The notes beneath the pieces are model-generated. The model saw only the letters and a program-made list of their open reading frames with translations, was not told the origin of the DNA and made no database searches. This document shows, in pieces, positions 13,701 through 28,700 of a stretch of 64,000 nucleotides of DNA (positions within the stretch are counted from its first letter, which is position 1; each line of letters starts with the position of its first letter). Source of the stretch: Vanessa cardui (lineage: Eukaryota > Arthropoda > Insecta > Lepidoptera > Nymphalidae); contig NC_061139.1 in the NCBI RefSeq assembly GCF_905220365.1, forward strand, positions 11,617,001 through 11,681,000, given 5' to 3'. A program made the position numbers and the translations under genes.

Positions 13701-16700
13701 ATAGTGCCCAAATTAAATTAAGAAATTACTAATACTCCTATTTACCCCTCCATTAAAACTTAAAGCTTGTGCTAGGAGTAGGTATGACATTAAGGGATTA
13801 GGGTCGATCCTAAGAAGGCCATTAAGCCACTAGGCTATTCACACTATTATTATCAAAAGTGTTAAAAAAACAAATACATAATACATTAAAGTATCCGTAT
13901 ATATTCATTGTACAGTAACAGCCAGTAAATTTCCCACTGCTGGGCTAAGGCCTCCTATCCGTTTGAGGAGAGGGTTTGGAATATATTTCACCACGCTGTT
14001 CCAATGCGGGTTGGTGGAATGCACCATGTTATCCTTCACCGCCGACGTCGAGATGAATTATAAACACAAATTAAGCACATATGTATAGTGGTACTTGCCT
14101 GGGCTTGAACCCGATATCATCGCTTAAGATGTATCATGTACGCGTTCTAACAACTGGGCTATCTCAGCTCATATATTATATATTCATTGAGATGATATAT
14201 AATAGCTTATCAGTTAAATCTTATTAATCCTAATGCAATGAATCGGCTGACCTCGTTATGCATCGCTTATCAGCTGTGATAAGCTCATAAAACGAAACTC
14301 GTATAACCACGTGGAAACTCAGAGACAGAGATATTATGACTGTATGAGTTAACGACATATTACGATAAGGATGTACATTATATACATTGCTAAGAGTCTT
14401 TATAACGTTCACAAAAAAAAAATGAATAAACAAGATTGTATTGCATTTTTTACTCTCTAAGCGAATGCATATCATAGTAAATACATAGTATCAAAAAAAC
14501 ATTTTTATTGTGTGCTCCGAGGTTTGAACCTGTTACCTCTGAACTTCACATGCACAAGAAAGCCAATAAATCAATTAGGCTTAACTTTGTTTAATAGCTA
14601 ATAATTGGCTGTTAACTATGATACTTGAAGCTCGAGTCTCAAGATTTAAAAAAAAAGGAATACTAGGGCTGTATCATGTACGATAAACTTATCGGGAGAA
14701 TTTACATTTCGAATCGCGCTTAGTTCAAATAGTTACCATTTGCGGATATATCCGCGTGGTTTATTGTACGTCTTATCAGCGCTGTGACAACGACTATTTA
14801 ATATCACGATTAAGTAGCTGAAACATGAAAATGTTACAAACAAACTTATTTTCCCACTTATGATATTGTTGAGTCCTGTAAAACAACTAGTAAAAATTGT
14901 ATCCATAATTTAAATAAAGTATATTTTAATTTAGATATTTATTTAAAGAGTTTATATATAACCTTTTTAGATTCACTCTTATCAGAAAAAAATAATACCT
15001 TTGCCTAAAAAAATGTAATCAATCAATCAAACCGTAAATCGCAAAACAGTAGGGCTGGCGTTGGTATAACTGCGTCACTCGTGCAGCGAGCGCGCAGGCT
15101 CCGATCAATATCGTCGTATATATGCACTAGGTACGGACTACGGTACACTGATTAGGTTATACGATGGCTCTCCTTGTTTGTAGCATTCAATTTATAACGC
15201 ACACATGCATTTTATCATAAATCAATATAGCTATTCTGAAACATGTACGAAGCTCACCGTAGAACAGTTATACGTGATATTGACTGTAATCGAGTATTGC
15301 CAGCACTAAAAATGTTTATAAGTTTTATAAAACTACAAAAATAATTAAATATTATATATTATTAATAAAATAATTCTTTGTTTTGACACATTAAAAATAC
15401 TATTAATGGAAGTGTTTCCATTTATTCATTTTTTTTTCACCAGATATAATCAAAATGGTTAAACAATGTACATATAGGTACTATCACTTTCCTACTTTTA
15501 AAAATTCCGTTTCCGTTTACCAAAATTAAATAAATTTAAAATAGTCCCCGCTTTTTTATTTTTACTTTATAGTTACACGTATTTAGTCATCTAGCAACAC
15601 TGATCTGTTTTTTAAGCATGACATTTTTAGACTCGGGGATTGAATCTAGAACTTAGACCTACAACTACAATAATAGCTTCTATACCATTCAGGCAGGTTA
15701 TCACAGTCCTGGGCTAAGGGCTCCTATTCCTTTGAGGAAAAGGTGGTTTTCAGATAACTTCACCACACTTTTCAATGCAGGTTGCAGAAAGTCATTGAAA
15801 TTAGACATATGTCGGTTTCTTCATAATGAATTCGACATTTAAAAAAATATATACACATGTAATATCATTGGTGTCTCCTGAATTTTAACCTGAATCATTG
15901 GCTAAGATGTTCGTTTTCTAAATAATTAGAAAACTATACCTTTGACACGTAAAACATTGCCAATCTTAGGATATGCCAATTATGCAGCCATCGCTCAAAA
16001 CACTCGCGCCAGAAATAATATAAAGGCATAAGCTAAGTTAACGAAATAAACTTTAAAATCACTATCAAGTAATCTTATATGGCTACGTTAAACGTATCAT
16101 TAATATCATCATAGCTTCCGACAAGATACGAATAGAAAAACATACACCTAAGCTTATAGCGGAGATCTTAAAGTAACACGTGTTACGTCCACGCTGTTTG
16201 ACAGTGGCCAAAACGCGTTTCTGCAAAACAAATACAATTAGGGCTGTCAATCCAATAAACGCCGGATTATTTGATTACTGACATAACAAAAAATAATCGT
16301 ACAAGATTTTTTTGTACAGTTGTATTTCCTAATAAATAAATTATATTCCAGTTTAAACAACTCGACTTCCTCAAAGTCGAGGTGACCCAGTGGTTGGAAC
16401 GCGTGCATCTTAACCGATGATTGCGGGTTCTAACCCAGGCGAGCACCGCTGATTCATGTGCTTAATTTGTCTTTATAATTCATCTCGTGCTCAGCGGTGA
16501 GGAAACCTGCATATGACAAATTTAATAGAAATTCTGCCACATGTTTATTCCACCCACCCGCATTGGAACAGTGTGGTGGAATATGTTCCAAACCTTCTCC
16601 TCTAAGGGAGAGGAGGCCCAGCAGTGGGAATTTACAGGCTGTTGTTGTTGTTGTTGTTGTTTAATAACTAAATAAACATTATATTAACTATTAGTCATTT

Positions 16701-19700
16701 TAAAATCGATTATAAATATTAAAATATATAGTGGTGACAGCCCTAGAAATAGCTTGAAGACTTAATGAGGTGTTTGAATTCAAACATTGTCAATACATAA
16801 AGTTTATTGTCAACTAATCGATTCAAGGCGATAAACGTTTATAAGGCGCGTGAAACCATTAATTTTATCTTCGTCTAGCATTCATTATATAATATAACAC
16901 AATATATTAATAATAATATAATCGGAGTCTTAGTTATTTCATATCTGTCACGGCGAATGTTGTCAACAAAAATTAGATAATCGTGAAATATATTATTGTG
17001 TTAAAGTAGTGTGCGCCTACACAGGTGCATTATGATGTATGAGATGAGACACTCGTTCGTTTGCCAAAATCTTAAAAAAAAAATTTTCTATAGCCCAATG
17101 AAAATCGACTCAGTGTAAAGGACATAGGAAATAATCATAATGGTTACTTTACACACGTGGTACCCCATTATTGTAATAAAAGAAGAAAATAATAAAATCT
17201 TTTTAATAATTTAATTATCTTCCAAAAATTTACTAACGCTCTTGAAAAGATAATAAATTTTTGCCACATTTATAATCACTCTTAAAAATTAAAATATTAA
17301 AAACCGAAATCATTAAATATTTCCATAAACACAGATACGTACTGCACTATTTCCGAGCGGCAGCTATTTTTAGTAGTGTTGCCGTTATCAGTAACAAATT
17401 CATCTAAATTGAGTGAAGTCACAGGTGTGTAGGGAAATTAATCATATTGAACAGAGACTAATAAATTAGGATATATAAGGCGACCGAAGTAATATACTTA
17501 AAATTTAAATTGAAAAAGGTTTAAGTGTTTAATATTATAAGTAGTCGCCCTTCAGAGTTTCACCCGCTTTAAATTTTGACTTTGAACATAAGAGCGTAAA
17601 AAACTATAGGTACTTGCATTGAAAATTTAATATAATTGTTAAATTGAGATTAAAAATAGATTCGTTATTACCAATTCATTACTAAAAACTGACATTACAT
17701 AAAACCGTCAATATAACTTAAAAAAAAATTGAATGAAATTATTTTCATTCTTAGCAAAAAATTATACAAAACTTTATAATGATCGTACTCCACTCTTAAA
17801 TTTTATTACTAAGTATAATCATTCAATTTATACATTCATTCAATCATTAACTTTGTAATATTCAGACTAGTTCCTCGTTTTTAGACTAATGAACAAAAAC
17901 GAATGTTGCATGCCAGAAATATAGTATCTTTGTATTAATTAATTTATTAGCGACAACATAATATTCATAAGGATGCATCTCTTTACAATTCATAATAACA
18001 CAACCAGAAATTGGCAAACGACCATAATTTATTTTAAACTCGGAGTATTTATTAATTGCAGTATAATTTTTACAGATGACACAAGCTGATAGGATTAGCC
18101 ACGTGATGTTATCCAGTGTCTCTTTGCAGTGATCATGCCTTACGTTGCCAAAACGATGCCAGGTGTTAAACAAAGTTAGAAAACTTCCGCCAGTTTGCAT
18201 TTACATTGGATTAATGTCTTCACTGTCTATTAAATGGACAAGCCATGCATTGCCAAACGATGCCAATCGTAGAAATATGTTCTCAAAACTTTCGTAGTAT
18301 CTTCTTCAGATTATACATAGAAACATTGTTTCTGAAGTCGACGCGTCTTACATTAACGCCAGCCTATTGGAACAAATAAAAAAAAATCCTCATTTTGTAT
18401 TTACATAGAATTAATGCCTTCTCTGTTTATGAGTGCCCTTCGTTGCCAAAACGATGCCAACCGTAGTTTGGTTCATTTACCCTACTGAGCTGATAGGACT
18501 AACTGCAAGTTAAAACTTGGCAAGCTTCACAAAGTCGTTAAAACATTTGTAAACTATACGCTCAGCGATGGAAAACGTTCGGAAACCAGGAATCAATTTA
18601 TGTAATACTAGCAACCTGGCCTGGCTTCCCATGGGTACAATAAGGGTCTATATACAACTTTTAGAATGAAACAACAAAAAAATGGTTTTGATGAACACGG
18701 TTTCGTAACACGTTGCTAACATACAAACGGCAGGAAGCGACTTTGTTTTAACCTATTCATATATGACATATATTTTTCATATTTGATATGAATTATTTAC
18801 ATGGAAACGCAACAAACTAAAAATTTTGTTGTATTTGTCTGGGTTTGAACCTACAATGATCAATTAAGATGCACGCGTTCTAGCCACTAGACCAACACGG
18901 CTCTTACACAGTAATGTACAGTATTACATATATCACCGAAGATTCCACTGATGCTATTTACACAATTAGTAATAATAAACAAAGACTTAACATGCATAAA
19001 ATCAAATAGGAAACATTATACAATCAATAAATGTGCATGAAAGCAATTAATATCATTTATATCATATAATAATTGAAGCTCAACAATATAGAGTGGACTT
19101 GAGCACACATGAGCACACATGAGCACACATGAGCTTGAAATTGTCGTCACGGCCTTAACATTGCCAAGGTGAACGGGTCGAGTTGCAAGATTAGCGCTTC
19201 ATTGCAATTTCTCGGTTCGGGTTGCGGGTTACGTAAGGTTTTATATTATCGAACGATTCCGCTATTTTAATTTGTTTCAGTTCGACAAAGTCTTATCTAA
19301 ATATATGGTGTTGAATATCCTGAACGATTTATATAATATCTGCCTTGAATTGCCAATAAGTACAAATCTTGGATATGAATGATAGAAATATGATGGTATA
19401 TCTCTTGTGCCCGAAATCACGATGGCTCACTTTAGAACTGTATCACAACAATACTAAGTATGTTTGGATGCATATTATCTAATGAGTTATTATCTAGGAT
19501 TACTGGAGCTAGACAAGCTTCGAAAAAACCTACTACCAAGTACAACAAATCCTTAAAAATTTGTATATTAAGTATATTCTATTTAAAGACATGATATGAT
19601 ACATTAAATAAAGGTCTGTTAACGAGACTCTATTGCAGGCCCCATCTTTATTCGAGGATTTTTGTTATAATTCCATCACGTTACTCCAATAGGGTTAGCG

Positions 19701-22700
19701 GATACACACAGGACAAATGATCATACATAATGTACGCCACCACTGAGCACAAGATTAAGTGTTTCACCGGTTTTAGTTAAGTTTGGTAAGATTCACGTGA
19801 TTCAACATGTGGATTCCACGATTATTTTTAACACGGCTAATTGATATAAATCTCATTTGAAAAACTTATTGATAAATAAGGCATATTGCAAAATACCAGA
19901 TTAAATCAAAAGGTAAAAAAAAGCGAGAAATCAGTATTTATTGATATCCAGGTAGAATTATAAATTAAATTGTATGCGATTGATATAAAGTTTAATTGAA
20001 ATGGTATAAAAAAGGTAACTACTGGTTTCAATGTTGGATTTTTCCGATAGCATTAACTTTCCGATCTGAGGGTAGATCTATATTTAATTCAATAGTGCAA
20101 AGTGAATGTTCAAAAGTGCTCTTATTAGCATATTTGAAAAAAAAATTGACTTTAGTCAATTTAGTTTACTATAGAATTATTGTTTATTTCATTTACATAA
20201 TTATTACATATTTTTATATTCTTAGCTGGTGAAGTATGCGGTTTTTTTTTTGTAAGAACCCTCAAATATTTCACAGCTGAGTAATGGTCTACGCTTTACG
20301 AAGTAAGAATGTGACAAAGTTTACGATTTTCTTTGATTTGTTCACGATGTGTTTAAGTTAAAACCATCGTAAACGCCAATTGGAACTGATCACTTAATCA
20401 AACAATTGATAAGAATAATAACGCTGATGTAAAATTATAATTGGATGAATCCATTATGCGTTAGATAACTCGTTCATTGAGAATGATAAGTTTGTTACAC
20501 TTTCTTGTTAACTGTATCAAGTGGAAAAGATAAGGAAAGACCTAAGATTAGACATCTACACTGGGCCAAAGTCACGAGCATATACTTGTATTACGCTCCA
20601 AACGACTTGTGAAACCGCGTGGCATAGCGAGTATATTAAAAAAGATAACATTGTAATGACTTATATGATATTTGAATTCGCAAGGTAAACTCAAACGACG
20701 ACCTCCGTGGTCGAGTGGTGTGTACACCGGTTTTCATGGCACTCCGAGGAACCGGGTTCGATTCCCGACCAAGTCGATATAGATTATCATTAGTTTTCTA
20801 CATTGTATTGGGTCTGGGTGTTTATGATACCGTCGTTACTCCTGATTTTCCATAACACAATGCTTTAGCTACTTACATTGGGATCAGAGTAATGTATATG
20901 ATGTTGTCTCATATTTATTTATTATTTTATAAACGCTGTCATGGACGATAAATCACAAAACTGTGAACGCATTTCGTTGGGAACGAAGTCTGAACTCACT
21001 TCAAGTAGGTGATCGATCGATATGTTCCGTCTACGCACCTTATATAATGTTTATTTACAATTTGTAAATAGACGCCGCCTGTCCTCTGCCCTGGATCGGG
21101 GACATTGTATACTGTTATGTATTTTAACGTAAATCGAACGTGTTATATCGATCGAGTGAAAACTGAGAATCGAAAACGTTTTCAATTTAATAGACATTAC
21201 AATTAAGACTGAAATTTCTATCGGTGGTATTATAACTTGAAGAAACATATAAATATTGTATTTAAGAGTAATTACGACATAATTTTACAATGCGCTGCAG
21301 CGAACTGGGATTTTACTTTACGCAAGTAATACTACTCCGACATCAAAAATCTCTGTACTGTTGATAATCAGATGAAATATTATATTATTTGCATGCAACT
21401 AAATGAATATACAGGTAGCATATATGTATATTAATATAGTGAACGTTACATATTTTTTAAAAACCTTCAAGTAAGCTATTGTTAAAACTACGGATTGAAA
21501 ATTAATTTAGTAGTACACTGTTGTCTGAAAATATGTCTATTAGGTATGCTATATGTCTATTTAATAAATAAACATTCAAGCTACAAACTTGGCTTGGAAA
21601 TAAGCTTCAAATGAAATTAACAATTTTCAGTGAATTATTTGAACCAACTTGTAACCAAACTGAACCCAACGTAAAAATTGTCAATCATCACTAAAACATA
21701 AAAATATAAATCGTCAGATTCGTAGTCCTCAACAGAAAGAAACGCAAATGCGCCAATATGATACTTTTTGGAAATGACATGTCATAGCTAAACTTAAAGC
21801 TTATTTTCCATAAGCACCAATTTGTCGTTTCAGCCTTTTTTCCACGAGACGAATTGAGAGAATCCTATGTTCAGACGTTAAAAACAAACAAAGATAATAT
21901 TTCCGAGCTATAAACCAGACTGATTACATTCATTTCTGTTAGGCGTATCCTTGTCACAATTTGACTAGGCTATGTTCGTCTGAGGCAATCGACCTTGAAC
22001 ATTGCAAGAGGCCAAACATCTCGACCAATCAAGACCACTTTTTGTTAACAATTCACATATTATCATTGTACTGTGGCCGTCGAACCTCGTCCGTTACGTA
22101 ATACACTTTTGTTTAATACATAATGTACGTGTTAATTTATTCTGCAACATAATATAAACGTTAATTTATTTTTAATATTAAGAGATAAATAATCTCAACA
22201 ATTTATGTGGAGTAATATTGACTGTAAACAAAAAACATATATCAATACATGCAAGTACCATACGTTGTGTGATTTGTAGATAGTTTATATTCTAAGTCAA
22301 AGCCAAAAGTCTTTATTCAAAATAGTGTTTACACTTTCTTGTTGATAGTCAAAAATCTACCACCGGTTCGGAATTTAACGCAGACCTGAGAAGAACCGGC
22401 GAAAGAAAGCCAGCGGGATAAGTAGTATGAAAATCAAGTATCAGCGTTAATTACTAATTATTAATTATATATGCACATAATATGTTAGAAGTAATGTATT
22501 GGGAAACATAATTTTTAAGTCTTTATAGTCGACAGATATCTGATTCTGATCTCACACATTGTGAGGTTGAGACAAAAAGATCCTCAAAAATGTATTTATA
22601 GATTATGTAACCAGAAAACTATTACATGAATTTAAATAACTAATCTATGGTAGTTAAAGAACAATCTCAGCGAATATTAATCAAGATTCTAGTTAAGTGA

Positions 22701-25700
22701 ATTATATAAAAATCAAAAACACATTTTATTCAAGAAAGCTTTGACAAATGCTTTTTGATCGTCATTTTACACAATTCAAACATCATCGTTTAAATAGATT
22801 CCACCGACGAGAAGTTCAAAAGCTTCTCTTATCCAACATTTGAAAACACAAAGTTATATCAGTTAAATATAATTGATTTCATCAAGTATTAGCTCCAGGC
22901 TTTATTATCGTTTATACAATCACCATCCTCCTCATTCGGGGTCGGCGCAGCATGTCTTCTCCTTCCATACTTCTCTGTCAGGCGTCATCTCACAAGTAAC
23001 ATTCTTTCTAACCGTATCGTCTTTCACACAATCCATCCATCGTTTCCTTGGTCGTCCTCTACCTCTATATCCATCCACATCCATGCTCAACGCCTTCTTC
23101 ACAATATGTTCCTCATTCCTCCGCATTAAATGCCCATACCATGATAGGCATTATTATCATTTATATAACTTACGTTAAATAATACCGAGGCCTTATAAAA
23201 AATTGATAAAACAAACGATTAGAATTTATGAATCGGGAAAATAATCTATCACAAATGACAAGTAGGTACATTGTCTATTCTTATCACAAGATGACGACAA
23301 ACAACCATACTAGTATATACTAGAATTATAAATGCGAAAGTAACTCTGTACTCTTAACTGCTGAACCGATTAAGATGATGTTTATGTGTGGAGATAGTTT
23401 GAGTTAGCAACTCTTAATTAACCTGTTAAATGTTTTTTAGATTTTCGCGGGTAAAGCCGAATAGTCAGCTAGTTTAGTATAAATAATAGACTGTATTTTT
23501 GTACGAGCTTTATCAAATAGATTCTACGTACAAATAAACAAAGCCTTCAAAAAGCTTAAAATAGAACCTTGTTCCATTAAACTGATGAATTTACTTCGAT
23601 TCCTCAGGCCTCGATATTTATTCCAAGCCAGTGGATCCCTTTGACTATCAATTAGTAAGTGTAATCGTCTATATTTAATGAATAAATTTCGCCGTTAAAC
23701 ATTTTTTTATTTAAAAGAGAAAAAGCTCCTATTTAAATATCTTTCGTGAGAATTTGTACGCAGTATTTAATGAAATATGCAGTGAGTTAGACGACTTAGC
23801 GGTATCCGCATCTGGCGTGGAGTGCACTACGCATGCGCGAAACTCTCCACCTTGACCTTCCAGTCACCCTTACTCTGAAATAACACGCAAAGAGGTAGCT
23901 TAGCCTAATAGATTGTTTAATCGATAGCGCAATCGTTCTTAAACGTTGAATATTGTAGAACAACACAAATCGACTCCAAATTTGTAAATAAAAGTATTAT
24001 TCTTGAACCTAACGATTTCATTTCGCTTTTAACGAGGAACGCTCGGCATTTTTCGGGAAAACTACGACGTCCTTTGTCAAACAAGGAGAATCAAGTATGT
24101 ACTTTACGACGTAAGATAAAAAAGTTGTTACCATAATACGATCTTATGGCCAAAGGCGTCGTGACCTAATTCCATCAATAGTACAATATGATATTTATAG
24201 ATCGCTCCATCATTCAATTAAACACTAAAGTTAGAAGCTCAAAACATCGATTACTATTCTATTTCAAAACGAATAATAAAGTTCTTTGTGTGTTCAAAAT
24301 GACCTACTTTGTATTTTTGTTATGAACATATTTTAATTTAATATATGTTTCACGTGACTAAGCATTTTTATGATCAATAATAAAATTACTTCATAGTTAG
24401 GTCTGGTCTGGGTATGAAACCCAGAAATGTACACCTCTCCCTTAAAGATAAATATTAGACAACGTCACATAGGTACATTACTTCCAATTTAAGTAGCGTA
24501 TGTAGAAATAATGACTGTACCACAAACACACATACCCAAGACAACATAGAAAACTGATGATAATCTACATCGCCTCAGCCGGGAATCGGACCCAGGACTT
24601 TGGAGTGGTCATGAGTACGTCATCCATGAAAATCGGTGTACACACCACGCGACCACGGAGGTCGTCATATAAAGAGAAGGTAGGTCAAATATATATCTAA
24701 CAAAAAGTTAACTACTGTTACACATAACAAAAATGACCAAATTATTAAATATAATTGATTTATTCGTTTTCAAAAACTAGAGCGTGTTAATTGCACATCC
24801 CGGTATCGAATCCAATGATCATTAGCTCGATAAAAAAGTAATTACAAATGTCAACGACCCCCATCTGATTGGTAAATAATATTAAGTAAACATCAACACG
24901 TGATTTGACGTAACATGTTTAATCTTCTAAATAATTAATTACTAGTTAACCTCAAAGTTGCAGATGTTTCATTTAGTCCAGTTAATATTACGGATAATCA
25001 AGAAACCTATTTTTTTAAGTAATTAATACTTGAAACAATTGTCCAACAAATCCAAAGCCATCTCCGCCATTTTGAAAATAATGTTTACTTATGACTTTTA
25101 AATGGCTGGAAGTGTTAATAATTTATTCTAAATTTTAAATTTAGAACGTCCGAATTGCAGTGGAACAGCTTTGCAGAATAAACTTGTAGCCCTTTTGGGA
25201 TTGGTAATAAGTTGTTAGTTTCTAATTTCGTGTTTATTATGAGTACATATAACGATCATCAATATTAAAAAACTGTGCCCGCGATTTCGTACGCGTTACA
25301 AGTTTAACAAAAATAAGTTAATTTTGTAGTCTAAGTTACTACATAGTACATCAGCTATCTACCAGTGAAAGTCCCGTCAAAATAGACCAATCGTTTCCGA
25401 GATAGCCAGAACACAAACAAACAATATGTAAACATACATGCATATAGTAATAAGCGATTATTTTTATATTACAAACAGACTCTCCAATATTATAATTATT
25501 ATATATGTAGAGATTGAAGTAAATGGAAGCATCTTTAAAGGTCAAATAGAAATCTGGAACATCATTTAAAAGACACAGTCTAGAACTCTCTTTTGTCAGG
25601 TAAACAAAAAAAATCGCTTCAAAATGGCGGCCTTTAAAGTGGCAGGCATTTCTCTCTACACACAAAGGGTAAGGGCACGTCAAAAGGACCAGACAGAAAT

Positions 25701-28700
25701 AAAAAATGGTATAAACACTATAGCTGCACGCACCGTTTAGAATTTGGTTTCTTTTCTAAACTTCAAATCTTTTACATTTATAAGACCGTTAGAAATGCGA
25801 AGATTTGTTTGTTTCTTTGGGTTTCTTTACTTCTGAATCAGTATGTACATAAAATGTTAATAAAATCATAGTTCGTAATGGATTTTTATATGAAAGGATT
25901 TTTTTCAGTTCATTAGGAACGATTTTACACAATACGGAACTTCATTTCATAATTAATTTCAATTAAATTATCTCTGGTTAAAATGAAATATAGTTGAGAG
26001 ACATCTGAAATACTAATCCATAATAACCTGATAGTCAATAAACATTATAATATATAAATGTAGATTCAGATTACATTAAATTGGAACATAACTGTGATGT
26101 ATATATAATTAATAATATTTCAATACATTCAAAATAAAAAACAAATTAAACTTATAATGAAAGAAAAAACATCAGACGTTTTCTTGAAATAACATTAAAA
26201 AAATAGCGTTATATCAACAGTAGGAAAGCTTAGAACATTGAGTACATAAATTTTATCACTACATTCTCATCAGTCAATTTATCAATCATTCAATGTAATT
26301 GTACATGACTCAACTTCCTAATATAATTATTATTTTCTTAACATTGTTCGTGGAAAAGTAAGTAGGTAGGCGGACCGGGGAAATGGGCTTGAAGGTAAGC
26401 GATCACCACAATTCTTAGGCACTGGCCTTATAATAATTAATACTAGTTGTTGACCGCGGCTTTGCTCACGTTTTAGGGGGTTGGTGACATGTCAGGCAAA
26501 AAGTATCCTATGTCCTACCTTGGAGTTCAAGTTTGCTTCATAACAATTTTCTTTAAATTTTGAAAAGGTTCATTGGTTTGGCAGTGAAACAACGACAGAC
26601 AGACAAAGTTACTTTCACATTTATAATTAATAAATGTAAAAGTAACTTTGTCTGAAGTATTTAAACCCAAGTATAGATTCCTTAGACGGTCAATGAGCTA
26701 CAAAATTTCATGTCACTTGTCCCTATAGGTACGTACCTACACTGGCTGACTTACCATACGAAACACAACTTAAAGTAAAGTAAAGTAACAGACTGTAAAT
26801 TTCCCACTGCTGAGATAAGGCCTCCTCTTCCATTAAGGAGAGGGTTTGGAACATATTCCACCACGCTGTTCCAATGCGGGTTGGTGGAATGCACATGTGG
26901 CAGAATTTCGATGAAATTAGACACATGCAGGTTTCCTCACGATGTTTTCCTTCACCGCCGAGCATGAGATGAATTATAAACACAATTAAGCACATATATA
27001 TAGTGGTGCTTGCCTGGGTTTGAACCCGCAATCATCGGTTAAGATGCACGCGTTCTAACCACGGGGCCATCTCAGCTCTTACACAACACACAACTTAACA
27101 AAGTTTTACTGTGCGTTCAAATATCTGAACGCCCAAACCACTAGCATAATAATATTCTCATGTTTTGATATTAAGAATTATTAGTTACTAGCGACCCGCC
27201 CCGGTTTCACGGATACTTGAAATGTATATTATGAGCAAATTACATAAAATCATTATAAATTGTAGTCTATGTATTATTATGCTTTATAAACTATATTCCT
27301 GTAAAATTTCATCAGAATCCGTTAAGTAGTTTTTCTGTAAGAGTAACAAACACACGTCAGCCATTCCCACAAACTTTCGTATTTATAATATTAATAGGAA
27401 GTAGTAATATAGTTCATTTTCAGCACATATGTTATACATTGATTAATTATTTAATTATGTACTGTTTGTAAAATAAATAACTTGTCTCTAAATATTACGA
27501 GTCGTAGCGAAGTTTAAATTAAATAAATATCAGAATCAGAAACGCAGTGAAGGTCGAATGAATTCAAAGAGTTTACGGAACATTTGGTGGATAAACAATT
27601 TTATTACACCACATACACCAACGGTATGCTATGCGCCTTGAAAGCCCAGACTATTCTTTTATCTATATTAATATATATTTTAATAATTATAAACGTAAAA
27701 GTAACTTTGTGTGTCTATGTGTCGCTGTTTCAGGATCAAACTTCTGAACCAAAATTCATGAAATAGGCTATTTTTTATGCCTAACACATGACCAACATTC
27801 TAAACGCGAGCAAAGTCGTGTAGGACTACTAGTTTAACATATATTTGAGTAGAAGAGCACAGAGCACTCCCTCGAACATAAAAAAAAACATACATATAAT
27901 TTCTCATTTAAAAATCATACAAAAACATTTCGCACTGAAGATACGGTAATATATTTTAACTTTCCGGACGACTAGCGATACACTACGCTACGCTTCTCGC
28001 GAGATAACATACACAGATAATTATAAAGGTCATTAAGAAACGATTATTTTGTCAAAAAAAAAGATCGACATTACACAATCGAACACTTTTAAATTTAAAT
28101 GTGCTTCGAAAAATATCACTTATTAAACAAACAAGTGAAAATACACGAAAAAGGTTACATATATCGATCAAATTTGGGAACGTTCATAATTAAAAAAGAA
28201 CTGGCCATAAACACACTACTTTCACATCAGTAATATACTTTTAAGAATTAATTCTAAAATCAAAATTGTTAATACCGAATATAGTCGGTACTTCTGAATG
28301 AGTAATACATATTTTTAATTGACATTCGGGCCAAGCTGATAATCATACTCTTAGCTCGTGGTCGTGTACGAAACGATACCACTGAAGAATCATAATAGGT
28401 CATTCACGTACTAAGATTAAAGTTGATATAAATATAATACTATTAATAAACAATAATGAAGATTATTTTTAAATGCATCTTTAGTAAAGAAAATCTTATA
28501 GAGAATGCTGTGATGCAGAGAATGCTGTTTTATTTAAAATATGGCGGTCCGTTACCACCTGGTGGTAAGTGGTTACCAAAGAAGGCATTGTAAGGAATAT
28601 TAACTGTTCACTTCACACACAACACTAGATTTTATATACTGGCTTAATCAAATTATAACATAACTAAGTATGGCTGTATATACGATGAGTAGTCTGCCAG

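Larger units (their letters stand above)
23480..26340. other. SamDC intron 2, no gene seen apart from listed repeats
   Basis: A slightly GC-richer patch at 23800-23870 (CATGCGCGAAACTCTCCACC) has no open frame worth calling. The rest is AT-rich. Confidence 0.5.

Noticed and set aside
25351..25683. 110-codon minus-strand frame as a secreted protein
   Set aside because: No signal peptide, no domain, no splice context; composition fits translated AT-rich repeat DNA.
26723..27031. 102-codon minus-strand frame with a membrane-like start
   Set aside because: It lies within a SINE copy; the same peptide appears at other SINE copies (for example 49019-49282).
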